A stretch of 64,000 bases of DNA from Streptococcus sp. zg-86. Its GTDB lineage: Bacteria > Bacillota > Bacilli > Lactobacillales > Streptococcaceae. Under the pieces are notes generated by a model. It was not told where the DNA came from. It did no database searches and worked only from the letters and a program-made list of their open reading frames with translations. The DNA lies in the NCBI RefSeq assembly GCF_017639855.1, contig NZ_CP072115.1, positions 496,001-560,000 of the forward strand, written 5' to 3'. Shown here one piece after another: positions 9,013-16,716 of the stretch (its first letter is position 1; each line of letters starts with the position of its first letter). The translations under genes were made by a program, and so were the position numbers.

Positions 9013-9026
9013 AGCAAGCGTTTACA
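9013..9026 (-). promoter_or_regulatory. Possible cre (CcpA) site upstream of adhP
   Basis: On the minus strand the sequence reads TGTAAACGCTTGCT, which fits the cre consensus at all but about two positions. It is about 55 bp upstream of the adhP start. It also sits next to the tRNA promoter on the other strand. Confidence 0.5.
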
Positions 9027-9034
9027 AAGATTAC

Positions 9035-9062
9035 TTGACATGCAAAATAAAAGTGCTACAAT
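9035..9062 (+). promoter_or_regulatory. Promoter of the tRNA-Thr gene
   Basis: TTGACA at 9035-9040 and TACAAT at 9057-9062 are 16 bp apart and end 11 bp before the tRNA. Confidence 0.8.
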
Positions 9063-9073
9063 ATGACTGAAAA

Positions 9074-9146
9074 GCCGATTTAGCTCAGTTGGTAGAGCAA
9101 CGCACTCGTAACGCGTAGGTCGTAGGTTCGAGCCCTATAATCGGCA
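9074..9146 (+). tRNA. tRNA-Thr (anticodon CGT)
   Basis: A 73-nt cloverleaf. The acceptor GCCGATT pairs with AATCGGC, the D arm is GCTC..GAGC, and the anticodon arm is ACGCA-CTCGTAA-CGCGT, with the closing A-C pair mismatched. The T arm contains TTCGAGC. The loop CTCGTAA gives anticodon CGT, reading ACG. CCA is not encoded. No integrase lies next to it. Confidence 0.95.
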
Positions 9147-9288
9147 TAGTTTATGATTCAAATGATATGGAAATTATCGAATGCTACGATTGCATTGAAA
9201 ATACCTTTTGGCAAAGGAAATTTTGATGGATTTGCCGGAATGATTTGGAATTTCAGAGAGGTATAAGGGTTTCTTTTATGCTTAGACT

Positions 9289-9423
9289 ATGAGCAGGAAG
9301 TTCATAAAATTGGCTAAGAAATTAGTTCAAGGTAATAACGAGAAAAAAGCAACACCGACAGATAAAGTCACTGAAAAAGTCAGAGTGATTGAAAATGTAA
9401 CGAATAATCTAATACAAAAATAA
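9289..9423 (+). CDS. Possible small basic protein, 44 aa
   Basis: ATG at 9289 opens a 44-codon frame beginning MSRKFIKLAKKLVQG and rich in Lys, Glu and Thr. The stop is followed at once by a strong terminator, which argues that the region is transcribed. The ribosome site is poor and the family is not recognised. The rest of the gap 9147-9837 holds this frame, the terminator and an IS remnant. Confidence 0.3.
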   Translation: MSRKFIKLAKKLVQGNNEKKATPTDKVTEKVRVIENVTNNLIQK

Positions 9424-9481
9424 AAAGCCGAATGATGGACACTTAGTCTCTTTTGAGAAAGCACCAATCATTCGGTTTTTA
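9424..9481 (+). terminator. Rho-independent terminator
   Basis: AAAGCCGAATGAT pairs with ATCATTCGGTTTTT across a branched loop and is followed by a T run. It would end transcripts from the tRNA side. Confidence 0.75.
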
Positions 9482-9496
9482 TCGCATTATTTTTTA

Positions 9497-9740
9497 TTAA
9501 AAGACTTTTTCAGCTGATACTGGTTATCGCAAAAATTTTGAAGAAATGATGACTGAGGAGTTCTAGTGTCCAGTCGATATTTCTAAAAAATCAAATGAAG
9601 CTGGCAAAGTATTCCCAAGCGAGGGGGTGTCGATTGGACTTTCTCTTGCTTGCATCACTCTAGATAATTAGCTAAGGATGTTGAAAAATCAGTATCTTCA
9701 GAGGTTGCTTTTATGAAATGATCACATATTATTCGGATTT
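9497..9740 (+). pseudogene. Decayed IS5-like transposase fragment, copy 1
   Basis: The frame near 9498 reads SADTGYRKNFEEMMTEEF, stop, CPVDISKKS, and then breaks down with several stops. It is homologous at base level to the better-preserved fragment at 11384-11640, which keeps SADAGYRKSFEE and GSWQITPK..VVERTFS, as in IS5/IS1381-type transposases. It is non-functional. Confidence 0.7.
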
Positions 9741-9837
9741 TAAGGGCCTTATGATGTTGTGAATACAGGTTTTAAAATCAAGACCTCTTCCGAGTATTCT
9801 TGTCCTACCAGAAAGAAGTCTTTTTAGATATTTCAGA

Positions 9838-10470
9838 TTAATTTTTTGTTAACTGATTTACACCAAATGCCGTTTGATCAGTAAGGACATATCCATCTTT
9901 CTTGCCAAGTTCCCAATAGATTTTAGAGCGAAAACAGAATATAAATACGATAATGAACCAAAGTACGGCAAGGGCATAGTCATACCAGATATAGATTTTG
10001 CTATCAAATAGATTGATGAAATAGTATAAGCCAATAGGACCTAGTCCCAAAATTGCGGTAATTAAGCCAGCATTGTAAATGCTTTTTAACCTTAAATTAA
10101 ATATGGAATGCATAATGACTTCCATTAAAAGAAACAACATGGCAGATAATGTTAGAAAACGCACATTAGGTAGTAAAAGTGGGAATACATAAACTAAAAT
10201 TAGGAATGTCCAGTTTCCAAACATAGAACTGAGATTGTTGCAATCCCACTTGGTTTTATCCATCTCATTGGTACCGAGGAGTAGTTTTACTCCGAGTAGG
10301 GGAAATCCTCCAGGATAACCGAATTCCTCGAAAAAATGTAGAAACAAAATACAAATGGAAGCCAAAAGACATTTTTGCACCTCGGTTACTGGTAAAAAGA
10401 TCGCAAGCAGAGCAGTTAGACCAGCGAGATAGATAGAAATGTTATACCAATTATTTATCATTTTTTTCAT
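9838..10470 (-). CDS. HXXEE-domain membrane protein
   Basis: A 210-residue polytopic membrane protein with about six hydrophobic segments. It carries HFFEEFGYPGGFP near residue 45, the H-x-x-E-E signature of the HXXEE family, and a second conserved region EVIMHSIFN. Those acidic and histidine residues suggest a membrane-embedded metal site, but no reaction is established. It is divergent from a TetR-type regulator over 100 bp, so it is the likely target of that regulator. The gene pair is AT-rich and lies between two decayed IS copies, which suggests lateral acquisition. Confidence 0.8.
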   Translation of the reverse strand: MKKMINNWYNISIYLAGLTALLAIFLPVTEVQKCLLASICILFLHFFEEFGYPGGFPLLGVKLLLGTNEMDKTKWDCNNLSSMFGNWTFLILVYVFPLLLPNVRFLTLSAMLFLLMEVIMHSIFNLRLKSIYNAGLITAILGLGPIGLYYFINLFDSKIYIWYDYALAVLWFIIVFIFCFRSKIYWELGKKDGYVLTDQTAFGVNQLTKN

Positions 10471-10511
10471 AGAAATTACCTCTCAATTATATTATAATTA
10501 AATTATAATAC

Positions 10512-10553
10512 GACACAGTGTAAAATAAAACAGGCAGTAGAGTGTAAAGTGTC
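10512..10553. promoter_or_regulatory. Putative TetR operator between divergent genes
   Basis: AGTGTAAA occurs twice, at 10517 and 10541, 24 bp apart, within an outer dyad GACAC (10512-10516) and GTGTC (10549-10553). The AT-rich stretch to the left holds possible -10 boxes for the leftward gene. Confidence 0.45.
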
Positions 10554-10570
10554 TAATTATAGGAGGCAAT

Positions 10571-11194
10571 ATGGCGCGTCCAAGGAAAACGGAATATGCT
10601 AATGGGGCTGTAGTAAAAATAGAAAATGCTTTTTGGAAACTTTTAGAGACGGAGAAATATACGGATATTACTGTTCTTAGGATTGCTCAAGATTCTGGGG
10701 TTAATCGTAATTCTTTTTATTATCATTATAAAGATATGGATGATTTGGCTTATCAAGCTTTTAAGAATAATACAAGGAACGATGCCTCGAGAATGATGAT
10801 TTCGTCAATTTTAACTGTTTTAACATTGCAAGATGATGAAAAAAATTCAGATATTGATATGTCTATTTTACCAAATTCGAGGCGCATCATGTTGTGTGCT
10901 AGAAGTGAGTCAACATACCTGAAACAACTGGTGAATGACTTTTTAAAGGAGATATGGTTAGATTCTTTTTCGATTAATGAAGATCGTTTGACAACAGAGG
11001 AGAAAATACAACTTGATTTTATTTTTGCAGGGATTGTAACTACTCTGGGAAGTCAAGAGATTGAGGATAATCCGCTTTTGATGTTAAAACTTGTGTCGTC
11101 AGAAATAGGAAAATCGATGCTTTTAACGATGAAGAAGATATCAGTAGCGCAAAATAATCGTTTTCTAGAAACTAAGCAGAATTTTCAGGGATGA
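10571..11194 (+). CDS. TetR/AcrR-family transcriptional regulator
   Basis: A 207-residue repressor. The N-terminal TetR helix-turn-helix spans about residues 14-60 (TDITVLRIAQDSGVNRNSFYYHYKDMDDL), with the family's typical FYYHYKDMDDL recognition helix ending. The helical C-terminal half should bind an unknown inducer. Its ribosome site is AGGAGG. It probably represses itself and the divergent HXXEE membrane protein through the intergenic dyad. A decayed IS remnant starts about 110 bp downstream. Confidence 0.9.
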   Translation: MARPRKTEYANGAVVKIENAFWKLLETEKYTDITVLRIAQDSGVNRNSFYYHYKDMDDLAYQAFKNNTRNDASRMMISSILTVLTLQDDEKNSDIDMSILPNSRRIMLCARSESTYLKQLVNDFLKEIWLDSFSINEDRLTTEEKIQLDFIFAGIVTTLGSQEIEDNPLLMLKLVSSEIGKSMLLTMKKISVAQNNRFLETKQNFQG

Positions 11195-11308
11195 TCAATC
11201 CCAATTTTCATAACGATAGTAAATCTTAATTTCTAGTTACAGTCTTTAGTCAGTATGTCTTATTGCTCCAATCACTCACGCACAATGACTTAGAACTTAA
11301 AGGTATGA

Positions 11309-11650
11309 CATGAAAAAGATATAATACGGATTTAACTGATCAAGAATGGGGACAAACTTGAACCCTATTTCTCAAACCACCGCTCCTGAATTAAGACTCT
11401 TTCAGCCGATGCTGGTTATCGCAAAAGTTTTGAAGAGACGATGGATCAAGAATTTCAGTGTCCAGTAGATACTTCTGAAAAAATCAAAGGAAGCTGGCAA
11501 ATCACTCCCAAGTGCTAGGTTGTCGAGCGAACGTTCTCTTATTAGCTAAGGAGGTTGAAAAGTCAGTATCATCAGAGGAGGATTTTGTGAAATGATTACA
11601 CCGTAGTCGGATTTTAAGAAGCTTATGGCGTTGCGTATACAGGTTCTTAG
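11309..11650 (+). pseudogene. Decayed IS5-like transposase, copy 2
   Basis: A transposase N-terminus (frame near 11322, DLTDQEWGQT) is joined by an internal deletion to the C-terminal part from about 11384 (SADAGYRKSFEETMDQEF, GSWQITPK, VVERTFS). Several stops interrupt it. It is a direct-orientation homologue of the fragment at 9497-9740. The remaining gap 11195-11781 otherwise holds the vic promoter. Confidence 0.75.
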
Positions 11651-11702
11651 ATTATTTCTTGACTTTTGATATAGAGGGGCTTCTTTCTTTTTGGCAGCTA
11701 GA

Positions 11703-11754
11703 AAATCTCTCCCCACACTTCCGCCATGCTAATTTGGGAGAGATTTGGTATAAT
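11703..11754 (+). promoter_or_regulatory. vicR promoter with an upstream 11-bp perfect inverted repeat
   Basis: An extended -10 (TGG-TATAAT, -10 at 11749-11754) lies 27 bp before vicR. AAATCTCTCCC at 11703-11713 and GGGAGAGATTT at 11736-11746 form a perfect inverted repeat that covers the -35 region. Confidence 0.6.
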
Positions 11755-11781
11755 GGCATAAGAATGATGAGGTGAGAGTAA

Positions 11782-12486
11782 ATGAAAAAAATCTTGATTG
11801 TAGATGATGAAAAGCCGATTTCAGACATTATCAAATTTAATATGACCCGAGAGGGGTATGAGGTGGTGACAGCCTTTGATGGTCGAGAAGCCTTGGCCTT
11901 ATTTGAAGCAGAATTTCCAGATATTGTGATTTTGGATTTGATGCTACCAGAAATTGATGGACTGGAAGTGGCACGCACCATTCGCAAGACCAGCAATGTG
12001 CCTATTTTGATGTTATCTGCTAAGGATAGCGAGTTTGACAAGGTGATTGGTCTTGAAATTGGAGCGGATGACTATGTGACGAAGCCGTTTTCGAATCGGG
12101 AATTGCAGGCACGGGTCAAGGCCTTATTGCGCCGGAGCGAATTGTCTGAAACCCAGTTGGAGATTGAAACAACAGGCACGCCTGAGTTGACCATTCGAGA
12201 TTTGGTGATTCTTCCAGATGCTTTTGTGGCGAAAAAACATGGCAAGGAGTTGGAATTGACTCACCGTGAATTTGAATTGCTGCACCATTTAGCTAAGCAT
12301 TTGGGGCAGGTAATGACACGGGAACATTTACTTGAAACTGTATGGGGCTATGATTACTTTGGTGATGTACGAACAGTCGATGTAACGGTTCGTCGCTTGC
12401 GTGAGAAGATTGAAGATACACCGAGCCGTCCAGAATACATTTTGACACGGCGTGGCGTAGGGTATTATATAAAGGGAAATGATTAA
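11782..12486 (+). CDS. vicR: Response regulator VicR (WalR/YycF)
   Basis: OmpR-family response regulator of the essential WalRK/VicRK system, controlling cell-wall hydrolases. The N-terminal receiver has the acidic pair DDE near residue 8, phospho-acceptor Asp52 (ILDLMLP) and the KPF loop. The C-terminal winged helix (about residues 130-232) ends TRRGVGYYIKGND. The 234-residue length is standard. It overlaps vicK by 8 bases, so translation is coupled. Confidence 0.98.
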   Translation: MKKILIVDDEKPISDIIKFNMTREGYEVVTAFDGREALALFEAEFPDIVILDLMLPEIDGLEVARTIRKTSNVPILMLSAKDSEFDKVIGLEIGADDYVTKPFSNRELQARVKALLRRSELSETQLEIETTGTPELTIRDLVILPDAFVAKKHGKELELTHREFELLHHLAKHLGQVMTREHLLETVWGYDYFGDVRTVDVTVRRLREKIEDTPSRPEYILTRRGVGYYIKGND

Positions 12487-13828
12487 TCAATTACGGTATT
12501 TAATAACAACACCTGAGTTTTGGTTTGTCGTCATCTTGATTGGTTTTGTCATTGCACTCAGTGTCTTATTGATTGAAAATCATCGCGATAATCAGCAGAT
12601 TAAAGAACTCAATGAAAAAGTCAAGCGCCTAATCGAGTTGGATTATTCAGATGTCCTTGATATGCGGGGTAGCCCTGAGATTACAGATATGGCCAATTCG
12701 CTCAATGACTTGTCTGAAGTGATTCGCTTGACCCATGACCATTTGGAGCAGGAAAAGACGCGTCTGTCCTCCATTCTTGCCTATATGAGCGACGGAGTGA
12801 TGGCTGCAGACCGTATGGGCCGAGTCATTATGGTCAATGAGACAGCGCAAAAGCAGTTGGGACTGACATCTAAAACGACGGAACAACGTGATTTATTGGA
12901 CATTTTAGGGATTCGTGAACAGTATAGTTTTCGGGATTTGCTAGCCCAAACGCCTGAAATTGTCATCGAACATGATAATGAAAATGGGGAGTTTTTGACC
13001 TTACGGGCCAATTTTGCAACGATTCGAAGCGAAAGTGGTTTGATTTCAGGTCTGGTCGTCGTCTTGCATGATATGACCGAACAAGCTAAGGAAGAGCGGG
13101 AGCGACGGTTGTTCGTTTCCAATGTCAGCCATGAATTGCGGACACCGCTCACCTCAGTCAAATCCTATCTGGAGGCCCTTGATGATGGAGCCTTGACGGA
13201 ATCAGTAGCACCGAGCTTTGTCAAGGTGTCACTCGATGAAACCAATCGGATGATGCGGATGATTTCAGACCTGCTCAGCCTGTCACGGATTGACAATCAA
13301 GTCAGCTCAGCTGATGTGGAACTGATTAACTTTACGGCCTTTGTCACCTTTATTTTAAATCGATTTGATCAGATGAAGAATAAGGAGACAGATAAGGAAT
13401 ATACGATTATCCGTGATTATCAAATTACACCGATTTGGATTGAGATTGACACAGACAAGATGACCCAGGTCATGGATAATATTTTAAACAATGCCCTCAA
13501 ATACTCACCTGATGGTGGCAAGATTACCTTTAGCATGAAGACGACAGATACCCAATTGATTGTGTCGATTTCAGATGAAGGATTAGGAATTCCCAAGGCT
13601 GATTTGCCCCGCATTTTTGATCGTTTTTATCGAGTGGATAAGGCTCGTTCAAGGGCGCAAGGTGGGACAGGACTTGGCCTTGCTATTGCCAAGGAAATTG
13701 TTAAGCAGCATAAGGGCTTTATCTGGGCTAAGAGCGAGTACGGGCATGGCTCAACCTTTACCATTGTCTTACCATATATGAAGGATATGATGACAGATGA
13801 GTGGGAGGAGGCAGAAGAGGAAGAATAG
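12479..13828 (+). CDS. vicK: Sensor histidine kinase VicK (WalK)
   Basis: Membrane-bound kinase and phosphatase for VicR. It has the streptococcal form: a single N-terminal membrane helix (about residues 12-32) with almost no extracellular loop, a HAMP region, a PAS domain (about 95-200), a HisKA box with His218 (NVSHELRTPL), and HATPase boxes N (NILNNALKYS), G1 (DEGLGIP) and G2 (GGTGLGLAIA). The 449-residue length matches S. pneumoniae VicK. It is followed 6 bases later by vicX. Confidence 0.98.
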   Translation: MINQLRYLITTPEFWFVVILIGFVIALSVLLIENHRDNQQIKELNEKVKRLIELDYSDVLDMRGSPEITDMANSLNDLSEVIRLTHDHLEQEKTRLSSILAYMSDGVMAADRMGRVIMVNETAQKQLGLTSKTTEQRDLLDILGIREQYSFRDLLAQTPEIVIEHDNENGEFLTLRANFATIRSESGLISGLVVVLHDMTEQAKEERERRLFVSNVSHELRTPLTSVKSYLEALDDGALTESVAPSFVKVSLDETNRMMRMISDLLSLSRIDNQVSSADVELINFTAFVTFILNRFDQMKNKETDKEYTIIRDYQITPIWIEIDTDKMTQVMDNILNNALKYSPDGGKITFSMKTTDTQLIVSISDEGLGIPKADLPRIFDRFYRVDKARSRAQGGTGLGLAIAKEIVKQHKGFIWAKSEYGHGSTFTIVLPYMKDMMTDEWEEAEEEE

Positions 13829-13834
13829 GAGTGT

Positions 13835-14638
13835 ATGGGAGAAACAGGATTTCGTTATAGTATTTTAGCCTCTGGTTCGAGTGGAAATTCCTTTTACTTG
13901 GAGACAGAGAAGAAAAAGATTTTAGTGGACGCAGGTTTGTCGGGCAAGAAAATCACCAGTTTGCTGGCAGAAATTGACCGCAGACCGGAGGATTTGGATG
14001 CCATTTTAGTTACGCATGAGCATAGCGATCATATTCACGGGATTGGCGTTCTAGCTCGTAAATATGGCATGGACATTTATGCTAACGAAGCGACCTGGCA
14101 GGCCATGGAGGGAAAATTAGGTAAGATTGCCCTAGAGCAAAAGCATATTTTTGAATTAGGAGTGACCAAGACTTTCGGGGATTTGGATATAGAGAGTTTT
14201 GGGGTCAGCCATGATGCAGCTTGTCCACAATTTTACCGCTTTATGAAGGATGACAAGAGCTTTGTGATGCTAACAGATACAGGTTATGTGAGCGATCGAC
14301 TAGCAGGGCTTGTTGAAAATGCGGACGGGTACCTGATTGAGTCCAACCACGATGTGGAAATCTTGCGGGCGGGTTCTTATTCATGGAATCTCAAGCAACG
14401 GATTTTGTCAGACAAGGGACATCTTTGTAACGAAGACGGATCAGATGCCATGATTCGTTCTCTTGGTAATCGAACCAAGAAGATTTACCTAGGTCATCTG
14501 AGTAAGGAAAACAATATCAAGGAACTGGCCCACATGACCATGGTCAATCAGCTTGCCCAAGCGGATTTGGGAGTTGGAGTTGATTTTCAAGTTTACGATA
14601 CATCACCAGACACCGCTACCCCCTTAACGGAGATATAA
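13835..14638 (+). CDS. vicX: VicX (YycJ) metallo-beta-lactamase-fold hydrolase
   Basis: A 267-residue metallo-beta-lactamase-fold protein, third gene of the vic operon. The zinc-binding motif THEHSDHIHGIGVL is near residue 66, and further metal ligands appear in the DTGYVSD and LGHLSKENN segments. YycJ-type proteins are 5'-3' DNA exonuclease-like nucleases in B. subtilis; in streptococci VicX affects competence and virulence without being essential. A terminator at 14650 closes the operon. Confidence 0.95.
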   Translation: MGETGFRYSILASGSSGNSFYLETEKKKILVDAGLSGKKITSLLAEIDRRPEDLDAILVTHEHSDHIHGIGVLARKYGMDIYANEATWQAMEGKLGKIALEQKHIFELGVTKTFGDLDIESFGVSHDAACPQFYRFMKDDKSFVMLTDTGYVSDRLAGLVENADGYLIESNHDVEILRAGSYSWNLKQRILSDKGHLCNEDGSDAMIRSLGNRTKKIYLGHLSKENNIKELAHMTMVNQLAQADLGVGVDFQVYDTSPDTATPLTEI

Positions 14639-14649
14639 TCACATCAGAG

Positions 14650-14682
14650 CCATATGGACGTTTACCGTCTGTATGGTTTTTG
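14650..14682 (+). terminator. vicRKX terminator
   Basis: CATATGGACG at 14651-14660 pairs with CGTCTGTATG at 14666-14675 and is followed by GTTTTTG. Confidence 0.8.
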
Positions 14683-14700
14683 TTTGTAGGAGAAAGCTCC

Positions 14701-14729
14701 TTGCGAGTGGCTAAAAAGTGTGGTATAGT
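14701..14729 (+). promoter_or_regulatory. Probable promoter upstream of the ABC-F leader
   Basis: TTGCGA at 14701-14706 and TATAGT at 14724-14729 are 17 bp apart. The ABC-F gene starts 494 bp downstream, so the transcript would have a long leader interrupted by a MITE-like element. Confidence 0.5.
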
Positions 14730-14799
14730 ATGCTTAATAAATGAAAAGAGGTTAGAAAAACCATGAATAACAACTAAATCCACTGTTTGTTTTCCCCCT

Positions 14800-14978
14800 T
14801 ATACTCTATAAAATCAACATCTGATTAGCCAACGAAATCGAAGGTAGTAGGCTGAGACAAACCTAGCTCGAATCTAGAAATACAGGAGTGAGGATAATCG
14901 ATTTCTTCGAAATCACGATTGAGTCCCACTTCTGCAGGTGAGTTAACGATAGAAGCAGCTGATTTTTGATGAGTATTA
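14800..14978. repeat. MITE family A, copy 1
   Basis: It begins TATACTCTATAAAATCAACA and ends GCTGATTTTTGATGAGTATT, ends shared with the copies at 25849 and 28575. This copy is longer and contains a second stem element (AATCGATTTCTTCGAAATCACGATT). That stem also recurs, diverged, at about 25787. It lies in the leader region of the ABC-F gene. Confidence 0.7.
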
Positions 14979-15089
14979 TTTCTGTGCACTAAGGATAGTG
15001 CTGATACAAGGGGCAAGACTGTACTGTTGAGATTTAGAAGTTCTACTTGATGAACATGGTGAGGTGATGAATTGATCTGTCTCGCTTGG

Positions 15090-15149
15090 ATGTTTATGAG
15101 TAGTCATTGGTTTTTCTTTGACTGTCACAGCAAAGGAAGGCTATGTTAG
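15090..15149 (+). CDS. Putative leader peptide of the ABC-F gene
   Basis: A 19-codon frame starting MFMSSHWFFF and ending at TAG 15147-15149. Its last ten bases are the 5' arm of the terminator hairpin that follows, the arrangement used by antibiotic-responsive leader peptides. The ribosome site is weak, so translation is inferred from the geometry rather than from a strong Shine-Dalgarno. Confidence 0.5.
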   Translation: MFMSSHWFFFDCHSKGRLC

Positions 15150-15176
15150 ACGTTGCTACTTTAGCATGGCTTTTTT
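15140..15176 (+). terminator. Attenuator-type terminator in front of the ABC-F gene
   Basis: GCTATGTTAG at 15140-15149 pairs along all ten positions, including G-U pairs, with TTAGCATGGC at 15161-15170. Six T residues follow at 15171-15176. It lies within the 5' leader, 47 bp before the ABC-F start codon. Confidence 0.7.
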
Positions 15177-15222
15177 GTGTACCCTTCTAAATCTTTTTGC
15201 AAGCATCAGAAGGAGACCAAGT

Positions 15223-16632
15223 ATGGAAGTTATCAGCTGTATCAATCTTCAAAAGGAAGTGGAAGGCAGAGAGTTAGTCACGATTCCTCATTTGGAAGTT
15301 CAATCAGGACAAAGAATTGGGCTTGTAGGTGAAAATGGAATAGGAAAGTCTAGTTTATTAAAAATCTTCATCGGAGCAGATGAAGAATACAGTGGGCAGG
15401 TATGGATACGCTCAGATTGGGCTTATGTACCACAGTTGAAGGAGGCGAGTAGTTTATCGGGTGGTGAGCAGACCTTGAAGGCTATCAAAAAAGCCTTGTC
15501 TCAACGGGCAGGTATCCTCTTTTTGGATGAGCCGACGGCTAGTATGGATCAAGAAAATCGTCAGTGGTTGATTCATCAATTAAGACGGTATAAAGGGACA
15601 GTTATTGTCGTGAGTCATGACCGCTATTTTTTGAATCAAGTTGTTGACCATATTTGGCTATTAGCCGAACAAACAATTACGTCCTATGTAGGCAATTATC
15701 AGGCATTTGAAGAAGCGAGAAAAAAGGAGCGTGAGCAGCAAGAACAGGCTTATCAGCACTACCGGCAGACGGTCAATCACTTGCGTGATGTTGCACAAAC
15801 GCGAAAACAAAGAGCAGATAAGTTAACCAAGCGCAAAAAAGGGCGATCGAGTTCGGAGTGGAAAGTCCAATCCCAAATGGGAAGTTACGATAGTCAGGCA
15901 AAGGCTATGGCCAAGGGAGCAAAAGCGATTGAGAAGCGAATAGAACGCTTAGAAAAGATTAGGCAGCCCCGCAAAGAAGCTTGGGCAAAATTGGAGATGA
16001 AAGGGGTAATCGAACAAGACATTCATACCTTATTCCGTTTAGAAGCAGGTCAGATTAGGATAGACGGTCAGCGGTTATTTGACTATCCTTTATTTTCGAT
16101 GCAAAAAGGAGATCGTCTCGCGCTTACGGGAAGAAATGGCTCTGGTAAAACGACTTTTATTCGTCAGTTGGTGAGAAAAGAACTTGCAGGTTATTTTTCA
16201 GAAAAACTAGCCATAGCTTATTTTGCTCAGGATTTGCAGGATCTTGATGAAACACAATCAGCCTTTGAAAATGCCGCTAGTTGTTCAGTCCAAGATAGGG
16301 TAACGATTTTAAATCTACTGGCAATGCTTGGCATTCGCTATGAGAAAGCAAGGCAAAAGGTGGCTGTTTTATCAGGCGGTGAGCGGGTTCGATTATCCCT
16401 AGCAAAGACTTTGTTGAGTGACCATCATTTATTGATTTTGGACGAACCAACCAATTTTTTAGATTTGACGACCATTCTAGCTTTGGAACAATTTTTAAAA
16501 GACTATAAGGGAAGTTTGATTGTCATCTCCCATGATCAAGCATTTGTCGCTAACGTAACGAATCAGACATGGAACATTGAAAACGGTGTCTTGAAACAAG
16601 TCAGTCACGGGCATAGGCTTGATAAGAAATAG
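15223..16632 (+). CDS. ABC-F ribosome-protection ATPase (antibiotic resistance type, Msr/SrpA-like)
   Basis: A 469-residue soluble ABC-F protein with two nucleotide-binding domains and no membrane segment. NBD1 has Walker A GENGIGKSS, signature LSGGEQ and DEPTASMD. A long basic interdomain linker (about residues 155-265) reaches toward the peptidyl-transferase centre in family members. NBD2 has GRNGSGKTT, LSGGERVRL and DEPTNFLD. Length, linker and the attenuator upstream point to an antibiotic-resistance ABC-F (MsrD-, Vga/Sal- or S. suis SrpA-like) rather than a housekeeping EttA or Uup. Such proteins displace macrolides or pleuromutilin/lincosamide/streptogramin A drugs; the spectrum cannot be read here. 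The ATG at 15223 follows AGGAGA; the upstream extension is leader. Confidence 0.88.
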   Translation: MEVISCINLQKEVEGRELVTIPHLEVQSGQRIGLVGENGIGKSSLLKIFIGADEEYSGQVWIRSDWAYVPQLKEASSLSGGEQTLKAIKKALSQRAGILFLDEPTASMDQENRQWLIHQLRRYKGTVIVVSHDRYFLNQVVDHIWLLAEQTITSYVGNYQAFEEARKKEREQQEQAYQHYRQTVNHLRDVAQTRKQRADKLTKRKKGRSSSEWKVQSQMGSYDSQAKAMAKGAKAIEKRIERLEKIRQPRKEAWAKLEMKGVIEQDIHTLFRLEAGQIRIDGQRLFDYPLFSMQKGDRLALTGRNGSGKTTFIRQLVRKELAGYFSEKLAIAYFAQDLQDLDETQSAFENAASCSVQDRVTILNLLAMLGIRYEKARQKVAVLSGGERVRLSLAKTLLSDHHLLILDEPTNFLDLTTILALEQFLKDYKGSLIVISHDQAFVANVTNQTWNIENGVLKQVSHGHRLDKK

Positions 16633-16716
16633 GCTGAAAAAACACTTGTCCAAACAGAAAAAAATGAGTTCGATATGTTATAATAGAGAAGAATTTTCTA
16701 GAATGAGGTTTGATGA

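Noticed and set aside
9074..9146. tRNA-Thr as the integration site of the prophage
   Set aside because: The integrase lies 39 kb away at the true junction near 48.6 kb, and no duplicated tRNA end is seen near it.
9152..9265. A 37-codon frame directly after tRNA-Thr
   Set aside because: No ribosome site, no family resemblance, and an A/T composition that makes a chance frame likely.
9497..11650. An active composite transposon
   Set aside because: Both transposase copies contain several stops and deletions, and intact inverted ends cannot be recognised.
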